Source: Branchiostoma floridae (lineage: Eukaryota; Chordata; Leptocardii; Amphioxiformes; Branchiostomatidae). From it: 58,562 bases of DNA. This document shows, one piece after another, positions 45,051 to 55,689 of the stretch; positions within the stretch are counted from its first letter, which is position 1, and each line of letters begins with the position of its first letter. The DNA lies in NCBI RefSeq assembly GCF_000003815.2, contig NC_049981.1, positions 2,286,140-2,344,701 of the forward strand, written 5' to 3'. Both the position numbers and the translations under genes were made by a program. The notes beneath the pieces are model-generated. The model was not told the origin of the DNA, did no database searches, and saw nothing but the letters and a program-made list of their open reading frames with translations.

Positions 45051-45199
45051 GACAGTCACGTGACTGCCCCTGGCTCAACAACGATATATATCTTACTCGT
45101 CTCCTGTGACAGGCGTTGTCTGTGCGACCATAACGCACTCGTTTGTTCTCGTCATCTGGAGAGAAGTAAGACCAGTTGCTTTGAAAACAATCCTATCTT

Positions 45200-45500
45200 A
45201 TCTTCGTTTGTCGCCTGGAGTGACCCCTCCCCCAACATATGCATGGCCGAACTTCGGCGAAACTCTCTGTTCAAAAGGCACTGTGCCTTACGTGTAATGG
45301 TTAAAAGCAGTGACTCTGTTGAAATACTCCCAGACTCTACTACATTTTGTACCTAACACTGACATCAGTGCCACCCCCCCCCCCCCCCCCGCCCCCTAGC
45401 TTCCCCAATTAAATTTAACATGGTCGGCTTCCGCTGAACCCTCAGTTCGAAAGGCGTTGTGCCGTTAGGCAAATATTACGTTGGCCTTGAGTGCAATGAC
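45200..45500 (+). repeat. Two ~190-bp tandem units, possibly exon-1-derived
   Basis: Blocks at about 45225-45300 and 45405-45480 align (caacatatgcatggccgaac vs aatttaacatggtcggc; ttcaaaaggcactgtgcc vs ttcgaaaggcgttgtgcc). Both resemble the start of KAP gene 2 exon 1 (cccaacatggcgaacttc ... ttcgacaagg) at a lower level. A C-run (45367-45380) separates them. Confidence 0.45.
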
Positions 45501-45746
45501 TAAACTGTGCGAACTTAATGGGCCCTTTAAGAATCCTCTGATGACAATTGCGTCTTCAGTATTCACAGAGTCTTCCCAAAATAGTGGATCATAGCAGTCC
45601 TGAACCGCTGAGCTATTGTTAGGGTAGGGTTTCCGACGACAGAGACAAGCATAGTCATTAACGCGTACGTTACACGGTTGGTGAAATTAGCAATAACAAT
45701 TCCGTTTGACCTTCGTTCATGTCCCCAGTGCCCCCCGGTCCCCAAC

Positions 45747-48700
45747 ATGGCGAACTTCATGAACCCGCTTTTCGACAAGGTCAGCCTGCTGAAGAAGGAG
45801 GCAGACGACCCGGAGTCGGCGTCATGCCTGCCCTGTACGGACGGCTCCGACCAGGAAGAGGAGGAGGAAGAGGAGGAAGGTATTAAATCTGCCATATTGG
45901 TTTTCCTACACCGGGGTGTAGAGTTTTTGTGCTGCGTTCAAAAGAAAAGTTTAACCTTGATAAGAGTGATTTATACCGATTTATACATATGAAATTTCAA
46001 GCTTTCATAAACGAATATTTTAAGGAATAATTGAAAACCTTGATTGGACATTTCTGCCCCACATGGCTAAACACATATCACAATTTTGTTAACAATCATA
46101 TACATAATTGTGTACAAATAAACGTCTAATCTACATCAGTACATTCAGGTAATTGCATAAATGTAGCTATGTATATATGTATTTTTAATTGGTTAGAGTT
46201 GGTTTGTCGATGGCTGTAAGGAATGTGAATTTCTATTTACTATTCCAGTACCTGAAGTGGGGAAATGTACTTTTAAGTTATTCTATTCGGCTATGTGTTA
46301 AAACACATAGCCGAATAGAATGCATGCTTCTATCGCTATCATACAAATAGCAATCTACAGGAAAATGTACTTCATCTTCTGCGTTACCTAAACTACAAAC
46401 TACACTAATTTGTGCCATGATATAGTTCCAGCCACGTGTGCGACCCCGGCAGAGGAGGTGGAGAAAGACCCCCTAGGTCACATGGTGTCTGCCCACACCA
46501 TCGCAGACATCATCATGGACAAAAACACGGAAATGCCGCTCACGGTGGGGGTGTTCGGCGGCTTCGGCTCCGGAAAATCCTCCTTCCATGCTGCCGTCAA
46601 AAGTACGTGCGCTGTTACGTTCATAAAGCTTAGACATTAGACAATATCAAAACACTTAGCATGACTTGGTAAATGACTTTATGAAAGAATTGATGAAACT
46701 AAATTGGGTAAGTTTCGATCTATTTAAAAGGTTTATAACACCAGAATGCAACAATTCTCCTAAGATGCTCCTTTCACGCTGCCGTCCAAAAAAATTTCGT
46801 GCATTGTTACGTCCATGTAGGTTAAACAGACGGGCTCACAATATCAAAAGACTTGAAAGTTTTTGTGTTGGTATTAAAATGACTTCATGAAAGAAATGAT
46901 AAAGCCAAACTGGGTAAGTTCTGACCTATTCAAAGTGTTTATAATTATAAGACCAGATTACAACAATTCGTTATTAACTTCAATGGTAATAGTCTCATAT
47001 TCAATGAACACAGATATTGCACTAGATATGTAATTGAACACCAGACCGACCAAGAGCATACTTCCAGCTCTTGGTTACTGCCACCAGGTAATTGCATTAA
47101 AAGTTGATTATCACTCCGATGACGTCACAGTGAACAGTCACTTTGATGTCATTGGTGTCGATCAGGAACACTTTAAGTGCTGGCTTACACACTTGGCTAT
47201 ATAAAGTTTAGTCTTCATGTGTAATGTTTAAAGACAATTCAGTTTCTACAACTGTATAAAATATAGAGATTAGTTCCGGGTGTTTCTAGTGACATCCATC
47301 ACTCTTCTTCGGCCTCACGACAGCGCCAGCGTCACTGGAGAAGACGGATGGCGTTGACTCAAAACCTTAAGAAGTAATTCCAGCATTCAAAGCTTATTCA
47401 TTTGCAGCGAGGTAGTTCTCTTCTTAGACCAAAAATAATCTCCAAACAAATGTTCGGGTTTGTGATCTTCTAGAACTAGCATACTTTATGACTGACTTAA
47501 CGCTCTGCTTGCAGAAGAGGTTCTGAAAAGGACGTCGCTTGTCCAGCATTATAAAAAGAAGATCGACGAACAGGGAGTTTCAAAGAAGAAGAAAAAGGAG
47601 AAACCGAGGAACCTTCTTGAGCGCCTCGACTTCTACATCATCATGATTGTCTACCTAAGCCTGGTTTGTTTGCTTGTTTGTCTGTTTATTTCGTTGGTGT
47701 GTGTGACAGGAGCTTAACTCCCAACCATGGTCTGGAGAGGGTCGGGAGGCCATGATCAGCTATGTGTGACAGGGCCTTGACTCCTAACCATGATCTGGAG
47801 AAGGTTGGGATGCCATGGTCGGCTATGTGTGACAGGGGCTTAACTCCCAACCATGGTCTGGAGAAAGTCGGGAGGCCATGATCAGCTATGTGACATGTGT
47901 GACAGGGGCTTAACTCCTAACCATGGTCTGGAGAAGGTCGGGAGGCCATGGTCGGCTATGTGTGACAGGGGCTTAACTCCTAACCATGGTCTGGAGAAAG
48001 TCGGGAGGCCATGATCAGCTATGTGACATGTGTGACAGGGGCTTAACTCCTAACCATGGTCTGGAGAAGGTCGGGAGGCCATGGTCGGCTATGTGTGACA
48101 GGGGCTTAACTCCCAACGATGGTCTGGAGAAGGTCGGGAGGCCATGGTCGGCTATGTGTGACAGGGGCTTAACTCCCAACCATGGTCTGGAGAAGGTTGG
48201 GAGGCCATGGTCGGCTATGTGTGACAGGGGCTTAACTTCCAACCGTGGTCTGGAGAAAGTTGAGAGGCCATGGTCGGCTATGTGTGACAGGGGCTTAACT
48301 CCCAACCATGGTCTGGAGAAGGTCGGGAGGCCATGGTCGGCTATGTGTGACAGGGGCTTACCAACCATGATCTGGAGAAAGTTGAGAAACCATGGTTGGG
48401 TATGTGTGACAGGGGCTCAACGTAAGCATTGTTTTGGCTCTATGGGTTCCTTACCTTTTCGCACTACTGTCTATAGTATGAAAGATATTTATGATTCTGT
48501 TTCATCCATTATGAGCTATAGTCTGGAGAGGTTTAAGTGTGGCCCAGGGGGATTAACATCGCGTATTTGCCTCCCGCAGGTGACAGGGACCATCGTAAGC
48601 GGTCTGATGTACCCGGCGGCCTTCTACTACCTTCTGGCCGGCACCGTTTCCGCGGTGTTGCCTATCGGGGTGTACTTCCGGGACTACCTCGGGCAGGCCG

Positions 48701-51397
48701 CGCGGCTGGTGGCGGCTAAGCTGCCGGGGCTGTTCGCCAAGTCCAGTCCCATGTACCACATCCTCCGCACCTACCTGGACGTGCCGGTAAAACCACTGGA
48801 TCAGGAGCTGGTCAGGGAGCAACCGGAGAGAAGAACAGACGTAAGTGTTGTCCCTTTTGTCTTGTTTGGTTTGGTTGTGATCAGTACTATCACTCCTATA
48901 CACATAAACCTATAAACGTTCCGGAGAATCCTTTGGATCGGGAGCTGGTACGGAATACAACAATAAATTAAGAGACGGACAGGCGTGTTTTGTTTGTATC
49001 CCTATGCTTTATAAGCTGAAATCTCAGTCCTACACACGTAATTGTACTTCTTTGAGAAGACCCTGGACTTGATCTGGAGCAATCGGAGAGGAGAACAATG
49101 ATCTTGTTAGGTAGGAACCTGTGCGGATTAGTGATCTCACTCATCAGCGCACATACTTCGTTTGTTTGTTTGTTTGTTTGTTTGTTTGTTTATTGGGGAT
49201 GCAACAGTACATGACAAGCGGCAGCCAGGCAGCGGCATGGCTGGTAGCGGCTGCCACTACAAACAACATAATACAAATAATCCTACAGCAAAAATGTCAA
49301 CATATACATGTTGTCAATATATACATATATATATATACTTCAGGGATCAGGAGGAGAGACGGACAGACGAAAGCCTCCGTCAGCTTTCTTCTATCTCTAT
49401 ATCCAACATTTGACGACCACACTTGCAAATAACCCAAAGAATTTCTTTCTTCCTTCTTTTATTGACATCTTTGTGTCTGTCCATTCCAGGTAATCTGGGT
49501 TGATTTCAACGCCTGGGTGTTTTCCGGTTGCAATGTATTGTGGGCCGGGATCGTCACCAGGCTGTGTGATGAAGTCGAGGCTCACGTTGGCGCGAGAAAC
49601 GTTCGTCTGTTTCGGTCCATACAGGTTGGTCATCGTCCTACGTACAGGGCGTTTCACCTCCTTAGATTTGTACCATTTGATGCTGTTGATCATGATTTAC
49701 TTGTGCATTCTCATCAAGTCATGTCCATCTCTAAGAAATGCCACTTTCTGTATTAGCTTGTGTCATTGAAATGATTGTGGCATAGTTTCGCTCGTTGATG
49801 TTTGGCATGTTTTCATTGGTTGAGGTGTGGAATTTTTTTATTGGTTGATGTGTATATTTTCGTTGGTCGATGTGTCGATGTGTGATGTCTCTTTGGTATT
49901 TGTGTAGTATGGTTTCGTTGTTGGATGCTTGATGTGTGAGATGTTTTCATTCGTTGAAGCGTAACATATATTTTGTTAGTTGATTTGTGAGATGATATTT
50001 TCAATGCCCATGTATTCTTCTTGGTACTATTTATTATGTTTTATGTCAAATGAGTCGAACCTAACCGTTCTAGATACTTCCAAAACCAGTGCTCAAGAAG
50101 TATCTTTTTACAATTACACATGTTAATAATTGTCACATATATGACTCCTGTAGACGTTTCTACCATCTAAATTAGCCCCAATTAGCCTGAGTCCCATTCG
50201 ATTTCTACCGGGGCTCCTGCCCTCGCTGCCCTAAAAATCGTTTGGGGTAAAAAGAAAAATGAAGGAAGCGAGTGCAAGGAGAAATGGTACCCTGGCTATC
50301 GGGACATGATACTTGCAAATACAGACTGTAAAACTTAACTCTACAATAGACCCCTTTCCAGTTACGGCGGCAATTTGGGATATTCCGGGGTCATTACTCA
50401 AGTTAGAGGGGCCAAACTACCACAGAAGATGTGCCTACCTATACTGTATGTTTTCAATCCTTGCCAGACTCGTTTTGGTGAAATGACACCATAAAATTCA
50501 AAATGGCCGCTGTAACTGAAATGGGGTGTATTTCACTGATCTGCAGGCCAAAGCGGAGGCGGCTGCTGCCCAGCCCACCCAGCGGATCCTGCTCCCTAAG
50601 TGGTTCCGCCTGCTGGCGACGCTGGTGATCGGCGTGGGGCTGGTGGTTCTGGCCGCGCTGGGGATCGATACGGACGCGTTGGCGAATGGAGAGTTCCCCG
50701 CTGGAGTGGTCTGTTTCTGTTTCTTCTCCATAAACAATTGAATATCAGTGACCGCCTTTGGGTGCCAAACACCACTTATGTATAAGCAGTGTAAGATCGG
50801 ACTGTAAGGTTTGACCCTCTAACACCGGTATGGACCCTTAGTCTTTTCGTATGGGCTTGACGCGTGGTTCTCCAGCTTTACATTCCATCCGAGAAGACGT
50901 CCCTAACCAAAGCTAATATGTACCAATTTTCAACTGATTCGATTGATCAAATAGGTGTAAAGCATCTCTCACAAGGGCGAAGCAACCATAGCCAATAGAT
51001 TCTAAGTATAAAGCCCTAACCAAAGCCAACCTTGCCACTTAAGGTCCCGCTTGTCCCGCTGCTGATGGGTGCGCTCGCTAAAGGGAAGAGCGCCGTGACG
51101 TTCGGCAGGAGCATGGTGAAGTCACAGTCCGACAACATCACGTCACTCATGGCGAGGCCGGGGTTCGCCGAGCAGCTGGGATTCATGTCAGAGGTACGTG
51201 ACGTCACCGACTATCCACCATATTGGTGACACGTGACGTCACCGTGTAGCTCCCATGTTTGTGGTACGTGAAATAATGCAGAGCAACGTTGGCGATGCAT
51301 GACGTCACTGAGTAGCCATCATGTTGATGATACGTGACGTCATCATGTAGCGGACCACAAACATCCGGTATGTACCGGATCGTGGTGGCGGTCGACG

Positions 51398-51446
<49 letters not shown>

Positions 51447-52480
51447 CAGGTTAAGAAGGAGGTCCAGACGGTTAAGTCTCTGCTAGCGTACCTGGAGCGG
51501 ACCACGAACATCCGGTACCGAATCGTGGTGGTTGTGGACGACTTGTCGGACTGCCAGGAGGACCGCGTGGTGGGAGTGTTGCAGGCGCTCAAGGTGCTGC
51601 TGTCTGACGAGGACGCCAACATCATCTCCATCCTCTGTGTCAATCCTAAACAGGTAAAATCATCTCCATCTTCTGAGTTAATCCTAAACAGGTAACATCA
51701 TCTCCATCTTTTGAGTCAATCCCAAACAGGTGACATAGTCTTTATCCTCTGAGTCAATCCTAAAGAGGTATACGTATTAACTAACATCATCTCCATCCTC
51801 TGAGTCAATCCTGAAGAGGTAACATCATCTCCATCCTCTGAGTCAATCCTGAAGAGGTAACATCATCTCCATCCTCTGAGTCAATCTTAAACAGGTAACA
51901 CCATCTCCATCTTCTGAGTCAATCCCAAACAGCTGACATTGAGTCAATCCCAAACAGGTGGCATAGTCTTCATCCTCTGAGTCACTCCCAAACTAGGTGT
52001 CTTCATCCTGTGTGTCAATCCTAAACAGGTAAAATCATCTCCATCTTCTGAGTCAATCCTAAACAGGTAACATCATCTCCATCCTCTGCGTCAATCGTAA
52101 ACAGGTAACATCATCTCCATCCTCTGCGTCAATCCTAAACAGGTAACATCATCTCCATCTTCTGAGTCAATCCCAAACAGGTGACATAGTCTTTATCCTC
52201 TGAGTCAATCCTAAAGAGGTAACATCATCTCCATCCTCTGAGTAAAGAGGTAACACAATCTCTATCCACTGAGTCAAACAGGTAACATCATCTCAATCTT
52301 CNNNNNNNNNNNNNNNNNNNNNNNNNNNNNNNNNNNNNNNNNNNNNNNNNNNNNNNNNNNNNNNNNNNNNNNNNNNNNNNNNNNNNNNNNNNNNNNNNNN
52401 NTCACAGAGATGAACCACCCAGTAAGGCCTACGTTCAATAAATATAGGCAAGGTATGTTGTTGAATCATTTTTGGTCCGT

Positions 52481-52522
<42 letters not shown>

Positions 52523-52525
52523 TGT

Positions 52526-52566
<41 letters not shown>

Positions 52567-55500
52567 ATTGTCTATATAGTACTTTTCGTTCCCCAAAACT
52601 GCTCGGTCGGGCCCCTTTTTGGAAATGTGGCGATAGCCTAAGGGAAGAACCTATAGGCAGTATATGATATCGATGTAAGAAGGTGTTTAATTGGCTCAGA
52701 TTGTTGTGAAATAGCCTAGGTACCATCCTCCATGTATGGTGATAACCGCTAGCTCGATCAATCTCTTCGTCCGTGGTAAGCAAGCGAAACGATTGAGTCG
52801 CGGTAACTGCAGAGGATGGTATCCAGGCTAGTAGTGAGGACGACGTCGCTGAACATTCAGCAACAGCATCTAGCTACTCTAGCGGAAGACGAAGAAGATG
52901 ATACCAATGATGATAATGATAACGACATCAATGATGATGATGATAACGATGAGTAAAAGCAATAGATAAGGGCTGTTTTCAGTCAAGAATGCTTTAAATC
53001 TAGACATCAAAATAGAATTATACATAGTGTACCAACACACGCCTGTTTCCTGCAGCCGGTGGAGCAGAAGTAAACGTTTTGCCGCTCCTGTTGGAGGCCC
53101 TGGAGAACGGTGACGTCATGCCCTACGTCAAGGGCAACCCGCGCTACATCCGGGACCTGTACTTCGTCCTGCGCATGACGGCCGGCGTGGTGGAGTACAG
53201 AATGAAGCTGCACAAGTTTGATATCAAGGTGGACATCGTTTCGATGCGTTCTCTTACTCTCCTTTAGTTTGATTTCACTGGCATTCCTCACTTACTGTCA
53301 TTTGTTAGTTCTTAGTTACTTAAATATAACTATGTTTTCAGATAATTTATTTCTCATTTTGTCAGTTCAGTTATGCCATTGGCATGGGTATTTCCAGTGT
53401 GCCATTGGCCGTACCACGGGCTATTTTTAATGTTAATGCACGTGGCTAATGTGTGTGTCATATTTAGGACTGGGACAAGCTTGAAGCCTGGGTAGAACAG
53501 TGGCCGTACTGCTTGGGTTAATGTTAGTGCTAGTGCTAGTGCTAGTGCTAGTGCTAGTGCTAGTGCTAGTGCTAGTGCTAGTGTTAGTGTACAGGGCTAA
53601 TGTGTGTGTCATAATTAGGACTGGGACAAGCTTGTAGCCTGGGTAGTACTGGTACAACAGGGGCCGTACCGGGCCATTGCTAGTGTTAGTGTTGGTGTTA
53701 GTGTAACTTAGTGTTAGTGTTAGTGTTTGTTAGTGCTAGTGCTAGTGTTAGTGCTAGTGCTAGTGCTAGTGCTAGTGTTAGTGCTAGTGTTTGTGCTAGT
53801 GCTAGTGCTAGTATACAGGGCTTATGTGTGTGTCATACTTAGGACTGGGACAAGCTTGTAGCCTGGGTAGTGCTGGTACAACAGTGGCCGTACTGGACCA
53901 GTGTTAATGTTAGTGTTAATGTTAGTGTTAGTGTTAGTGTTTGTTAGTGCTAGTGCTAGTGCTAGTGCTAGTGCTAGTGCTAGTGCTAGTGCTAGTGCTA
54001 GTGCTAGTGCTAGTGCTAGTGTACAGGGCTAACATGTGTGTGTTGTATACAGGACTGGGACAAGCTTGTAGCCTGGGTAGTGCTGGTACAACAGTGGCCG
54101 TACCGGGTCAGCTGGATCGTGCTGCACGCCGAGGACCTGGAGCTGAAGGCCGCCGTGAAGAAGCGGGAAAAACTCAGCAGCTGCGTGGAACAAGCGCCGT
54201 AAGAACAGCACTCCTTATAAGGTCACAGACGTATGACGCAATCAATCACGTGGCACTGACGCAATTAACTATCCACCATTTTTGTTTAAAAGCACTTGTG
54301 GGGAATCTAGATAAGTGGTTTCTTTCTACATTAACACGCCTAATCAAAGTTTCAGCTGTGAGAGTGGAGCAGGGTATGAGGTACCTTGGGGTCGTGTCCT
54401 TTACGTTCCAAACTACTGGTCGCCATCTTGGAGTCAGCCACTGTCGCCACCCCTCCAACATGGCGGCAGCTGTCTACATTTCATCAGTCATGGCGTCACC
54501 TGCACATGCCCTTTTTGTGATGCATTTCGAATCTAAAGGGTTCCACACTAGAGGCATTGCATCTTACTTGTATTACGTGAGATATCATTTTACCATGCAC
54601 GTGATCCTTTTTTTCATCATCGTTAAGAAATAATTTGAAAAATGTAGGACGACGTGGCGTTGCGTGTGGCGTAACTGGTAGAACATTCGACTCGGAATCT
54701 AGAGGTTCCGAGTGCGATACCCGCCGTGCCCCCGACGTTGTGCCCCTGGGAAAGGCACTTTTCACAACCTTCCTCACTTCACCCAGGTGTAAAAATGGGT
54801 ACCTGACTTCAGTCGGGGAGGTAAAGGAAAATACTACCTTTACCCTCTGTCTGTTCTGTGTATGTGGCACTGTTAATACAAGTCAATAACTTGAGTGCAG
54901 TGCCACATTGTCCTCGTCTGCCCAAATGCAAACACACACAAAAATATTAACAATTGTAATTAGTGTTCATACCCCTGACAGTGACGACTACATGGATAAG
55001 AAGCTTCACGCCATCTTCAAGTCAGCTCAGGAGAAACAGACAGAGCTGGAGAAGAAGGGAGAAGAGACCTGGAAGAGGCTGAACTCCTTAGACGGCGACA
55101 CCGAGCTCCTTGAGCTGTTCCTTCAGGAATTTGACTTTACTGTGCAGGTAAGAACTTTTTTTCTGATCTAACTCGGTCCTCTTTTCGTGGATAGCTTAGA
55201 GTAGTGCAATGCAGATTGTGTATGAACTCAAGTACGTAGGGACACCTATATACTAGTTGAGATAAACGTGTCTTTTAAGAACCTTAGTTTGCAAAGGTTT
55301 GATCACGTAAGGCTTACACGTGAGGCTCTCTAATCACTATGTCAGCATCTGACATGACGAATGCAATCCTTTGCATCATTTGTAAAGAGCTGTAGGGATC
55401 TTGAAGATTCCGCTTAGACGCTGTTCGCGCCATTCCTATGTTCTTGACATCTGCAGCCAAATGTTTTCTTTGCCTCCTCGATTTATACGTTGTTGCATGC

Positions 55501-55616
55501 GATATGAGTCATTTGATTTACCTTTTCAGGACATGTTCGACCTCCTCCCCGTGACCACAAACATGGACACTTCCATCAAGAGGGCGATCAACTCAGCCCT
55601 GTCACAACAGGCATGA
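45747..55616 (+). CDS. KAP family P-loop NTPase, gene 2 (one or more exons in gap)
   Basis: Twelve exons seen: 45747-45879, 46432-46602, 47515-47663, 48580-48840, 49490-49624, 50547-50708, 51044-51193, 51450-51653, 53056-53228, 54053-54198, 54982-55147, 55530-55616. Phases agree except across the N gap at 52302-52401, where the exon(s) matching gene 1 bases ~1030-1563 must lie. The N-terminus ends in an acidic run. Walker A is GGFGSGKSS (residues 87-95), and Walker B is RIVVVVDDL (from ~411). Hydrophobic stretches at ~135-185 (exons 3-4) and ~304-325 (exon 6) are the membrane helices that KAP NTPases insert in the P-loop domain. VDFNAW and WAGIVTRL (exon 5) and HTIADIIMD are family signatures. 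The C-terminus LNSLDGDTELLE / DMFDLLPVTTN resembles Kidins220/NKPD1. The start ATG has A at -3 and G at +4. It is a membrane-associated ATPase of unknown role. Confidence 0.9.
46280..46321. repeat. Perfect 42-bp palindrome
   Basis: Twenty-base arms (attctattcggctatgtgtt and its exact complement) are separated by AA. It lies in intron 1 of KAP gene 2, 110 bp before the Walker A exon. Confidence 0.97.
46578..46980 (+). repeat. ~188-bp tandem duplication including the end of the Walker A exon
   Basis: The exon end and donor (tccttccatgctgccgtcaa, 46579-46602) and the following intron recur from about 46767 (ctttcacgctgccgtcc), with continued similarity (gttacgt.cat, caatatcaaaa, gggtaagtt, caacaatt) to about 46980. 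In the second copy the donor gt is lost. Confidence 0.85.
47700..48430 (+). repeat. 63-bp minisatellite, about 11 units (KAP gene 2 intron 3)
   Basis: Units contain gtgacaggggcttaactcc, accatggtctggagaa and gggaggccatggtcggct. Several units carry an extra 'atgtgacatg'. The length is a multiple of three, and both strands stay open across part of the array. On the plus strand the frame (units of CDRGLTPNHGLEKVGRPWSA) runs on into exon 4 at 48580. Confidence 0.93.
49158..49193 (+). repeat. (GTTT)n microsatellite
   Basis: About eight GTTT units in intron 4 of KAP gene 2. Confidence 0.92.
50180..50305. mobile_element. Short fold-back fragment related to 23761-24012
   Basis: It shares 'tagcctgagt', 'tttctaccggggctcct' and a terminal 'atggtaccctggcta' with the inner part of the element at 23761-24012. 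Its ends are imperfect inverted repeats. Confidence 0.55.
51194..51449 (+). repeat. Gene-2-specific intron with exon copy, donor-like repeats and (GATT)n
   Basis: The intron begins gtacgtgacgtcacc. Versions of acgtgacgtca recur near 51229, 51297 and 51331. Bases 51350-51397 match exon bases 51497-51540 (gcggaccacgaacatccgg ... tcgtggtgg), i.e. the Walker B coding region. About 12 GATT units (51398-51446) lead into the acceptor gattgacag. Gene 1 has no intron at this place. Confidence 0.88.
51654..52301 (+). repeat. 37-bp minisatellite of a KAP exon end plus splice donor (~17 copies)
   Basis: The last codons of exon 51450-51653 (IISILCVNPKQ) and the donor cag|gtaaaatc recur about every 37 bp in the form 'atctccatcctctg.gtcaatcctaaacag|gtaacatc'. 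Roughly a dozen units keep a CAG or GAG|GTAA/GTGA donor. The array runs into the assembly gap, so its full length is unknown. Confidence 0.95.
52302..52401. other. Assembly gap (100 N), likely hides KAP exon(s)
   Basis: Gene 1 has coding sequence (from DQKTVV... through YLKRIV...SVPLQQK) between the segments matching gene 2 exons 51450-51653 and 53056-53228. No counterpart is found in 51654-53055, so it is probably in this gap. Confidence 0.85.
52484..52562 (+). repeat. (GT)n microsatellite
   Basis: GT dinucleotides with a few TA interruptions. Confidence 0.95.
52705..52835. mobile_element. Fold-back element
   Basis: Left end tagcctaggtaccatcctc and right end gaggatggtatccaggcta are near-perfect inverted repeats. 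The interior has further pairing around 'cgctagctcg...cgattgagtcgcgg'. Related to 23761-24012 by its ends. Confidence 0.75.
53400..54052 (+). repeat. Three copies of a splice acceptor plus exon start, linked by (GTGCTA)n arrays
   Basis: The sequence tag|gactgggacaagcttg...tggccgtac, which begins the true exon at 54053 (DWDKLVAWVVLVQQWPY), recurs at 53468, 53619 and 53843. A decayed trace lies near 53405. Each copy is preceded by ctaatgtgtgtgtcat and followed by GTGCTA/GTGTTA hexamer arrays (53521-53590, 53682-53815, 53900-54020). All copies keep the AG. The hexamer resembles 'gtagtgctggta' inside the exon and may have grown from it. Confidence 0.95.
54650..54945 (+). mobile_element. tRNA-derived SINE (longer copy)
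   Basis: Same family as 6027-6249: tgtggcgtaactggtagaac head, gttgtgcccctgggaaaggc body, 'cttgagtgcagtgccaca' 3' part and a short A/C-rich tail. It retains the middle block missing from the other copy. It ends about 35 bp before the acceptor of the exon at 54982. Confidence 0.85.
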
Positions 55617-55689
55617 CGTCATCAAAAAGGCATAACGGCCATGGCGTCAACAGAATTGTGATCAAGGAACATGCCCCTACAATTCCAGA

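Noticed and set aside
48015-48368. 117-codon minus-strand open frame with repeated PLSHIADHGLPTFSRPWLG
   Set aside because: It is the antisense reading of the 63-bp minisatellite and stays open only because the unit is a multiple of three.
53941-54633. 230-codon open frame starting with a (Leu-Val)n run
   Set aside because: It reads the GTGCTA array and then the KAP exon in the wrong frame; it is a shadow of repeats and a real exon.
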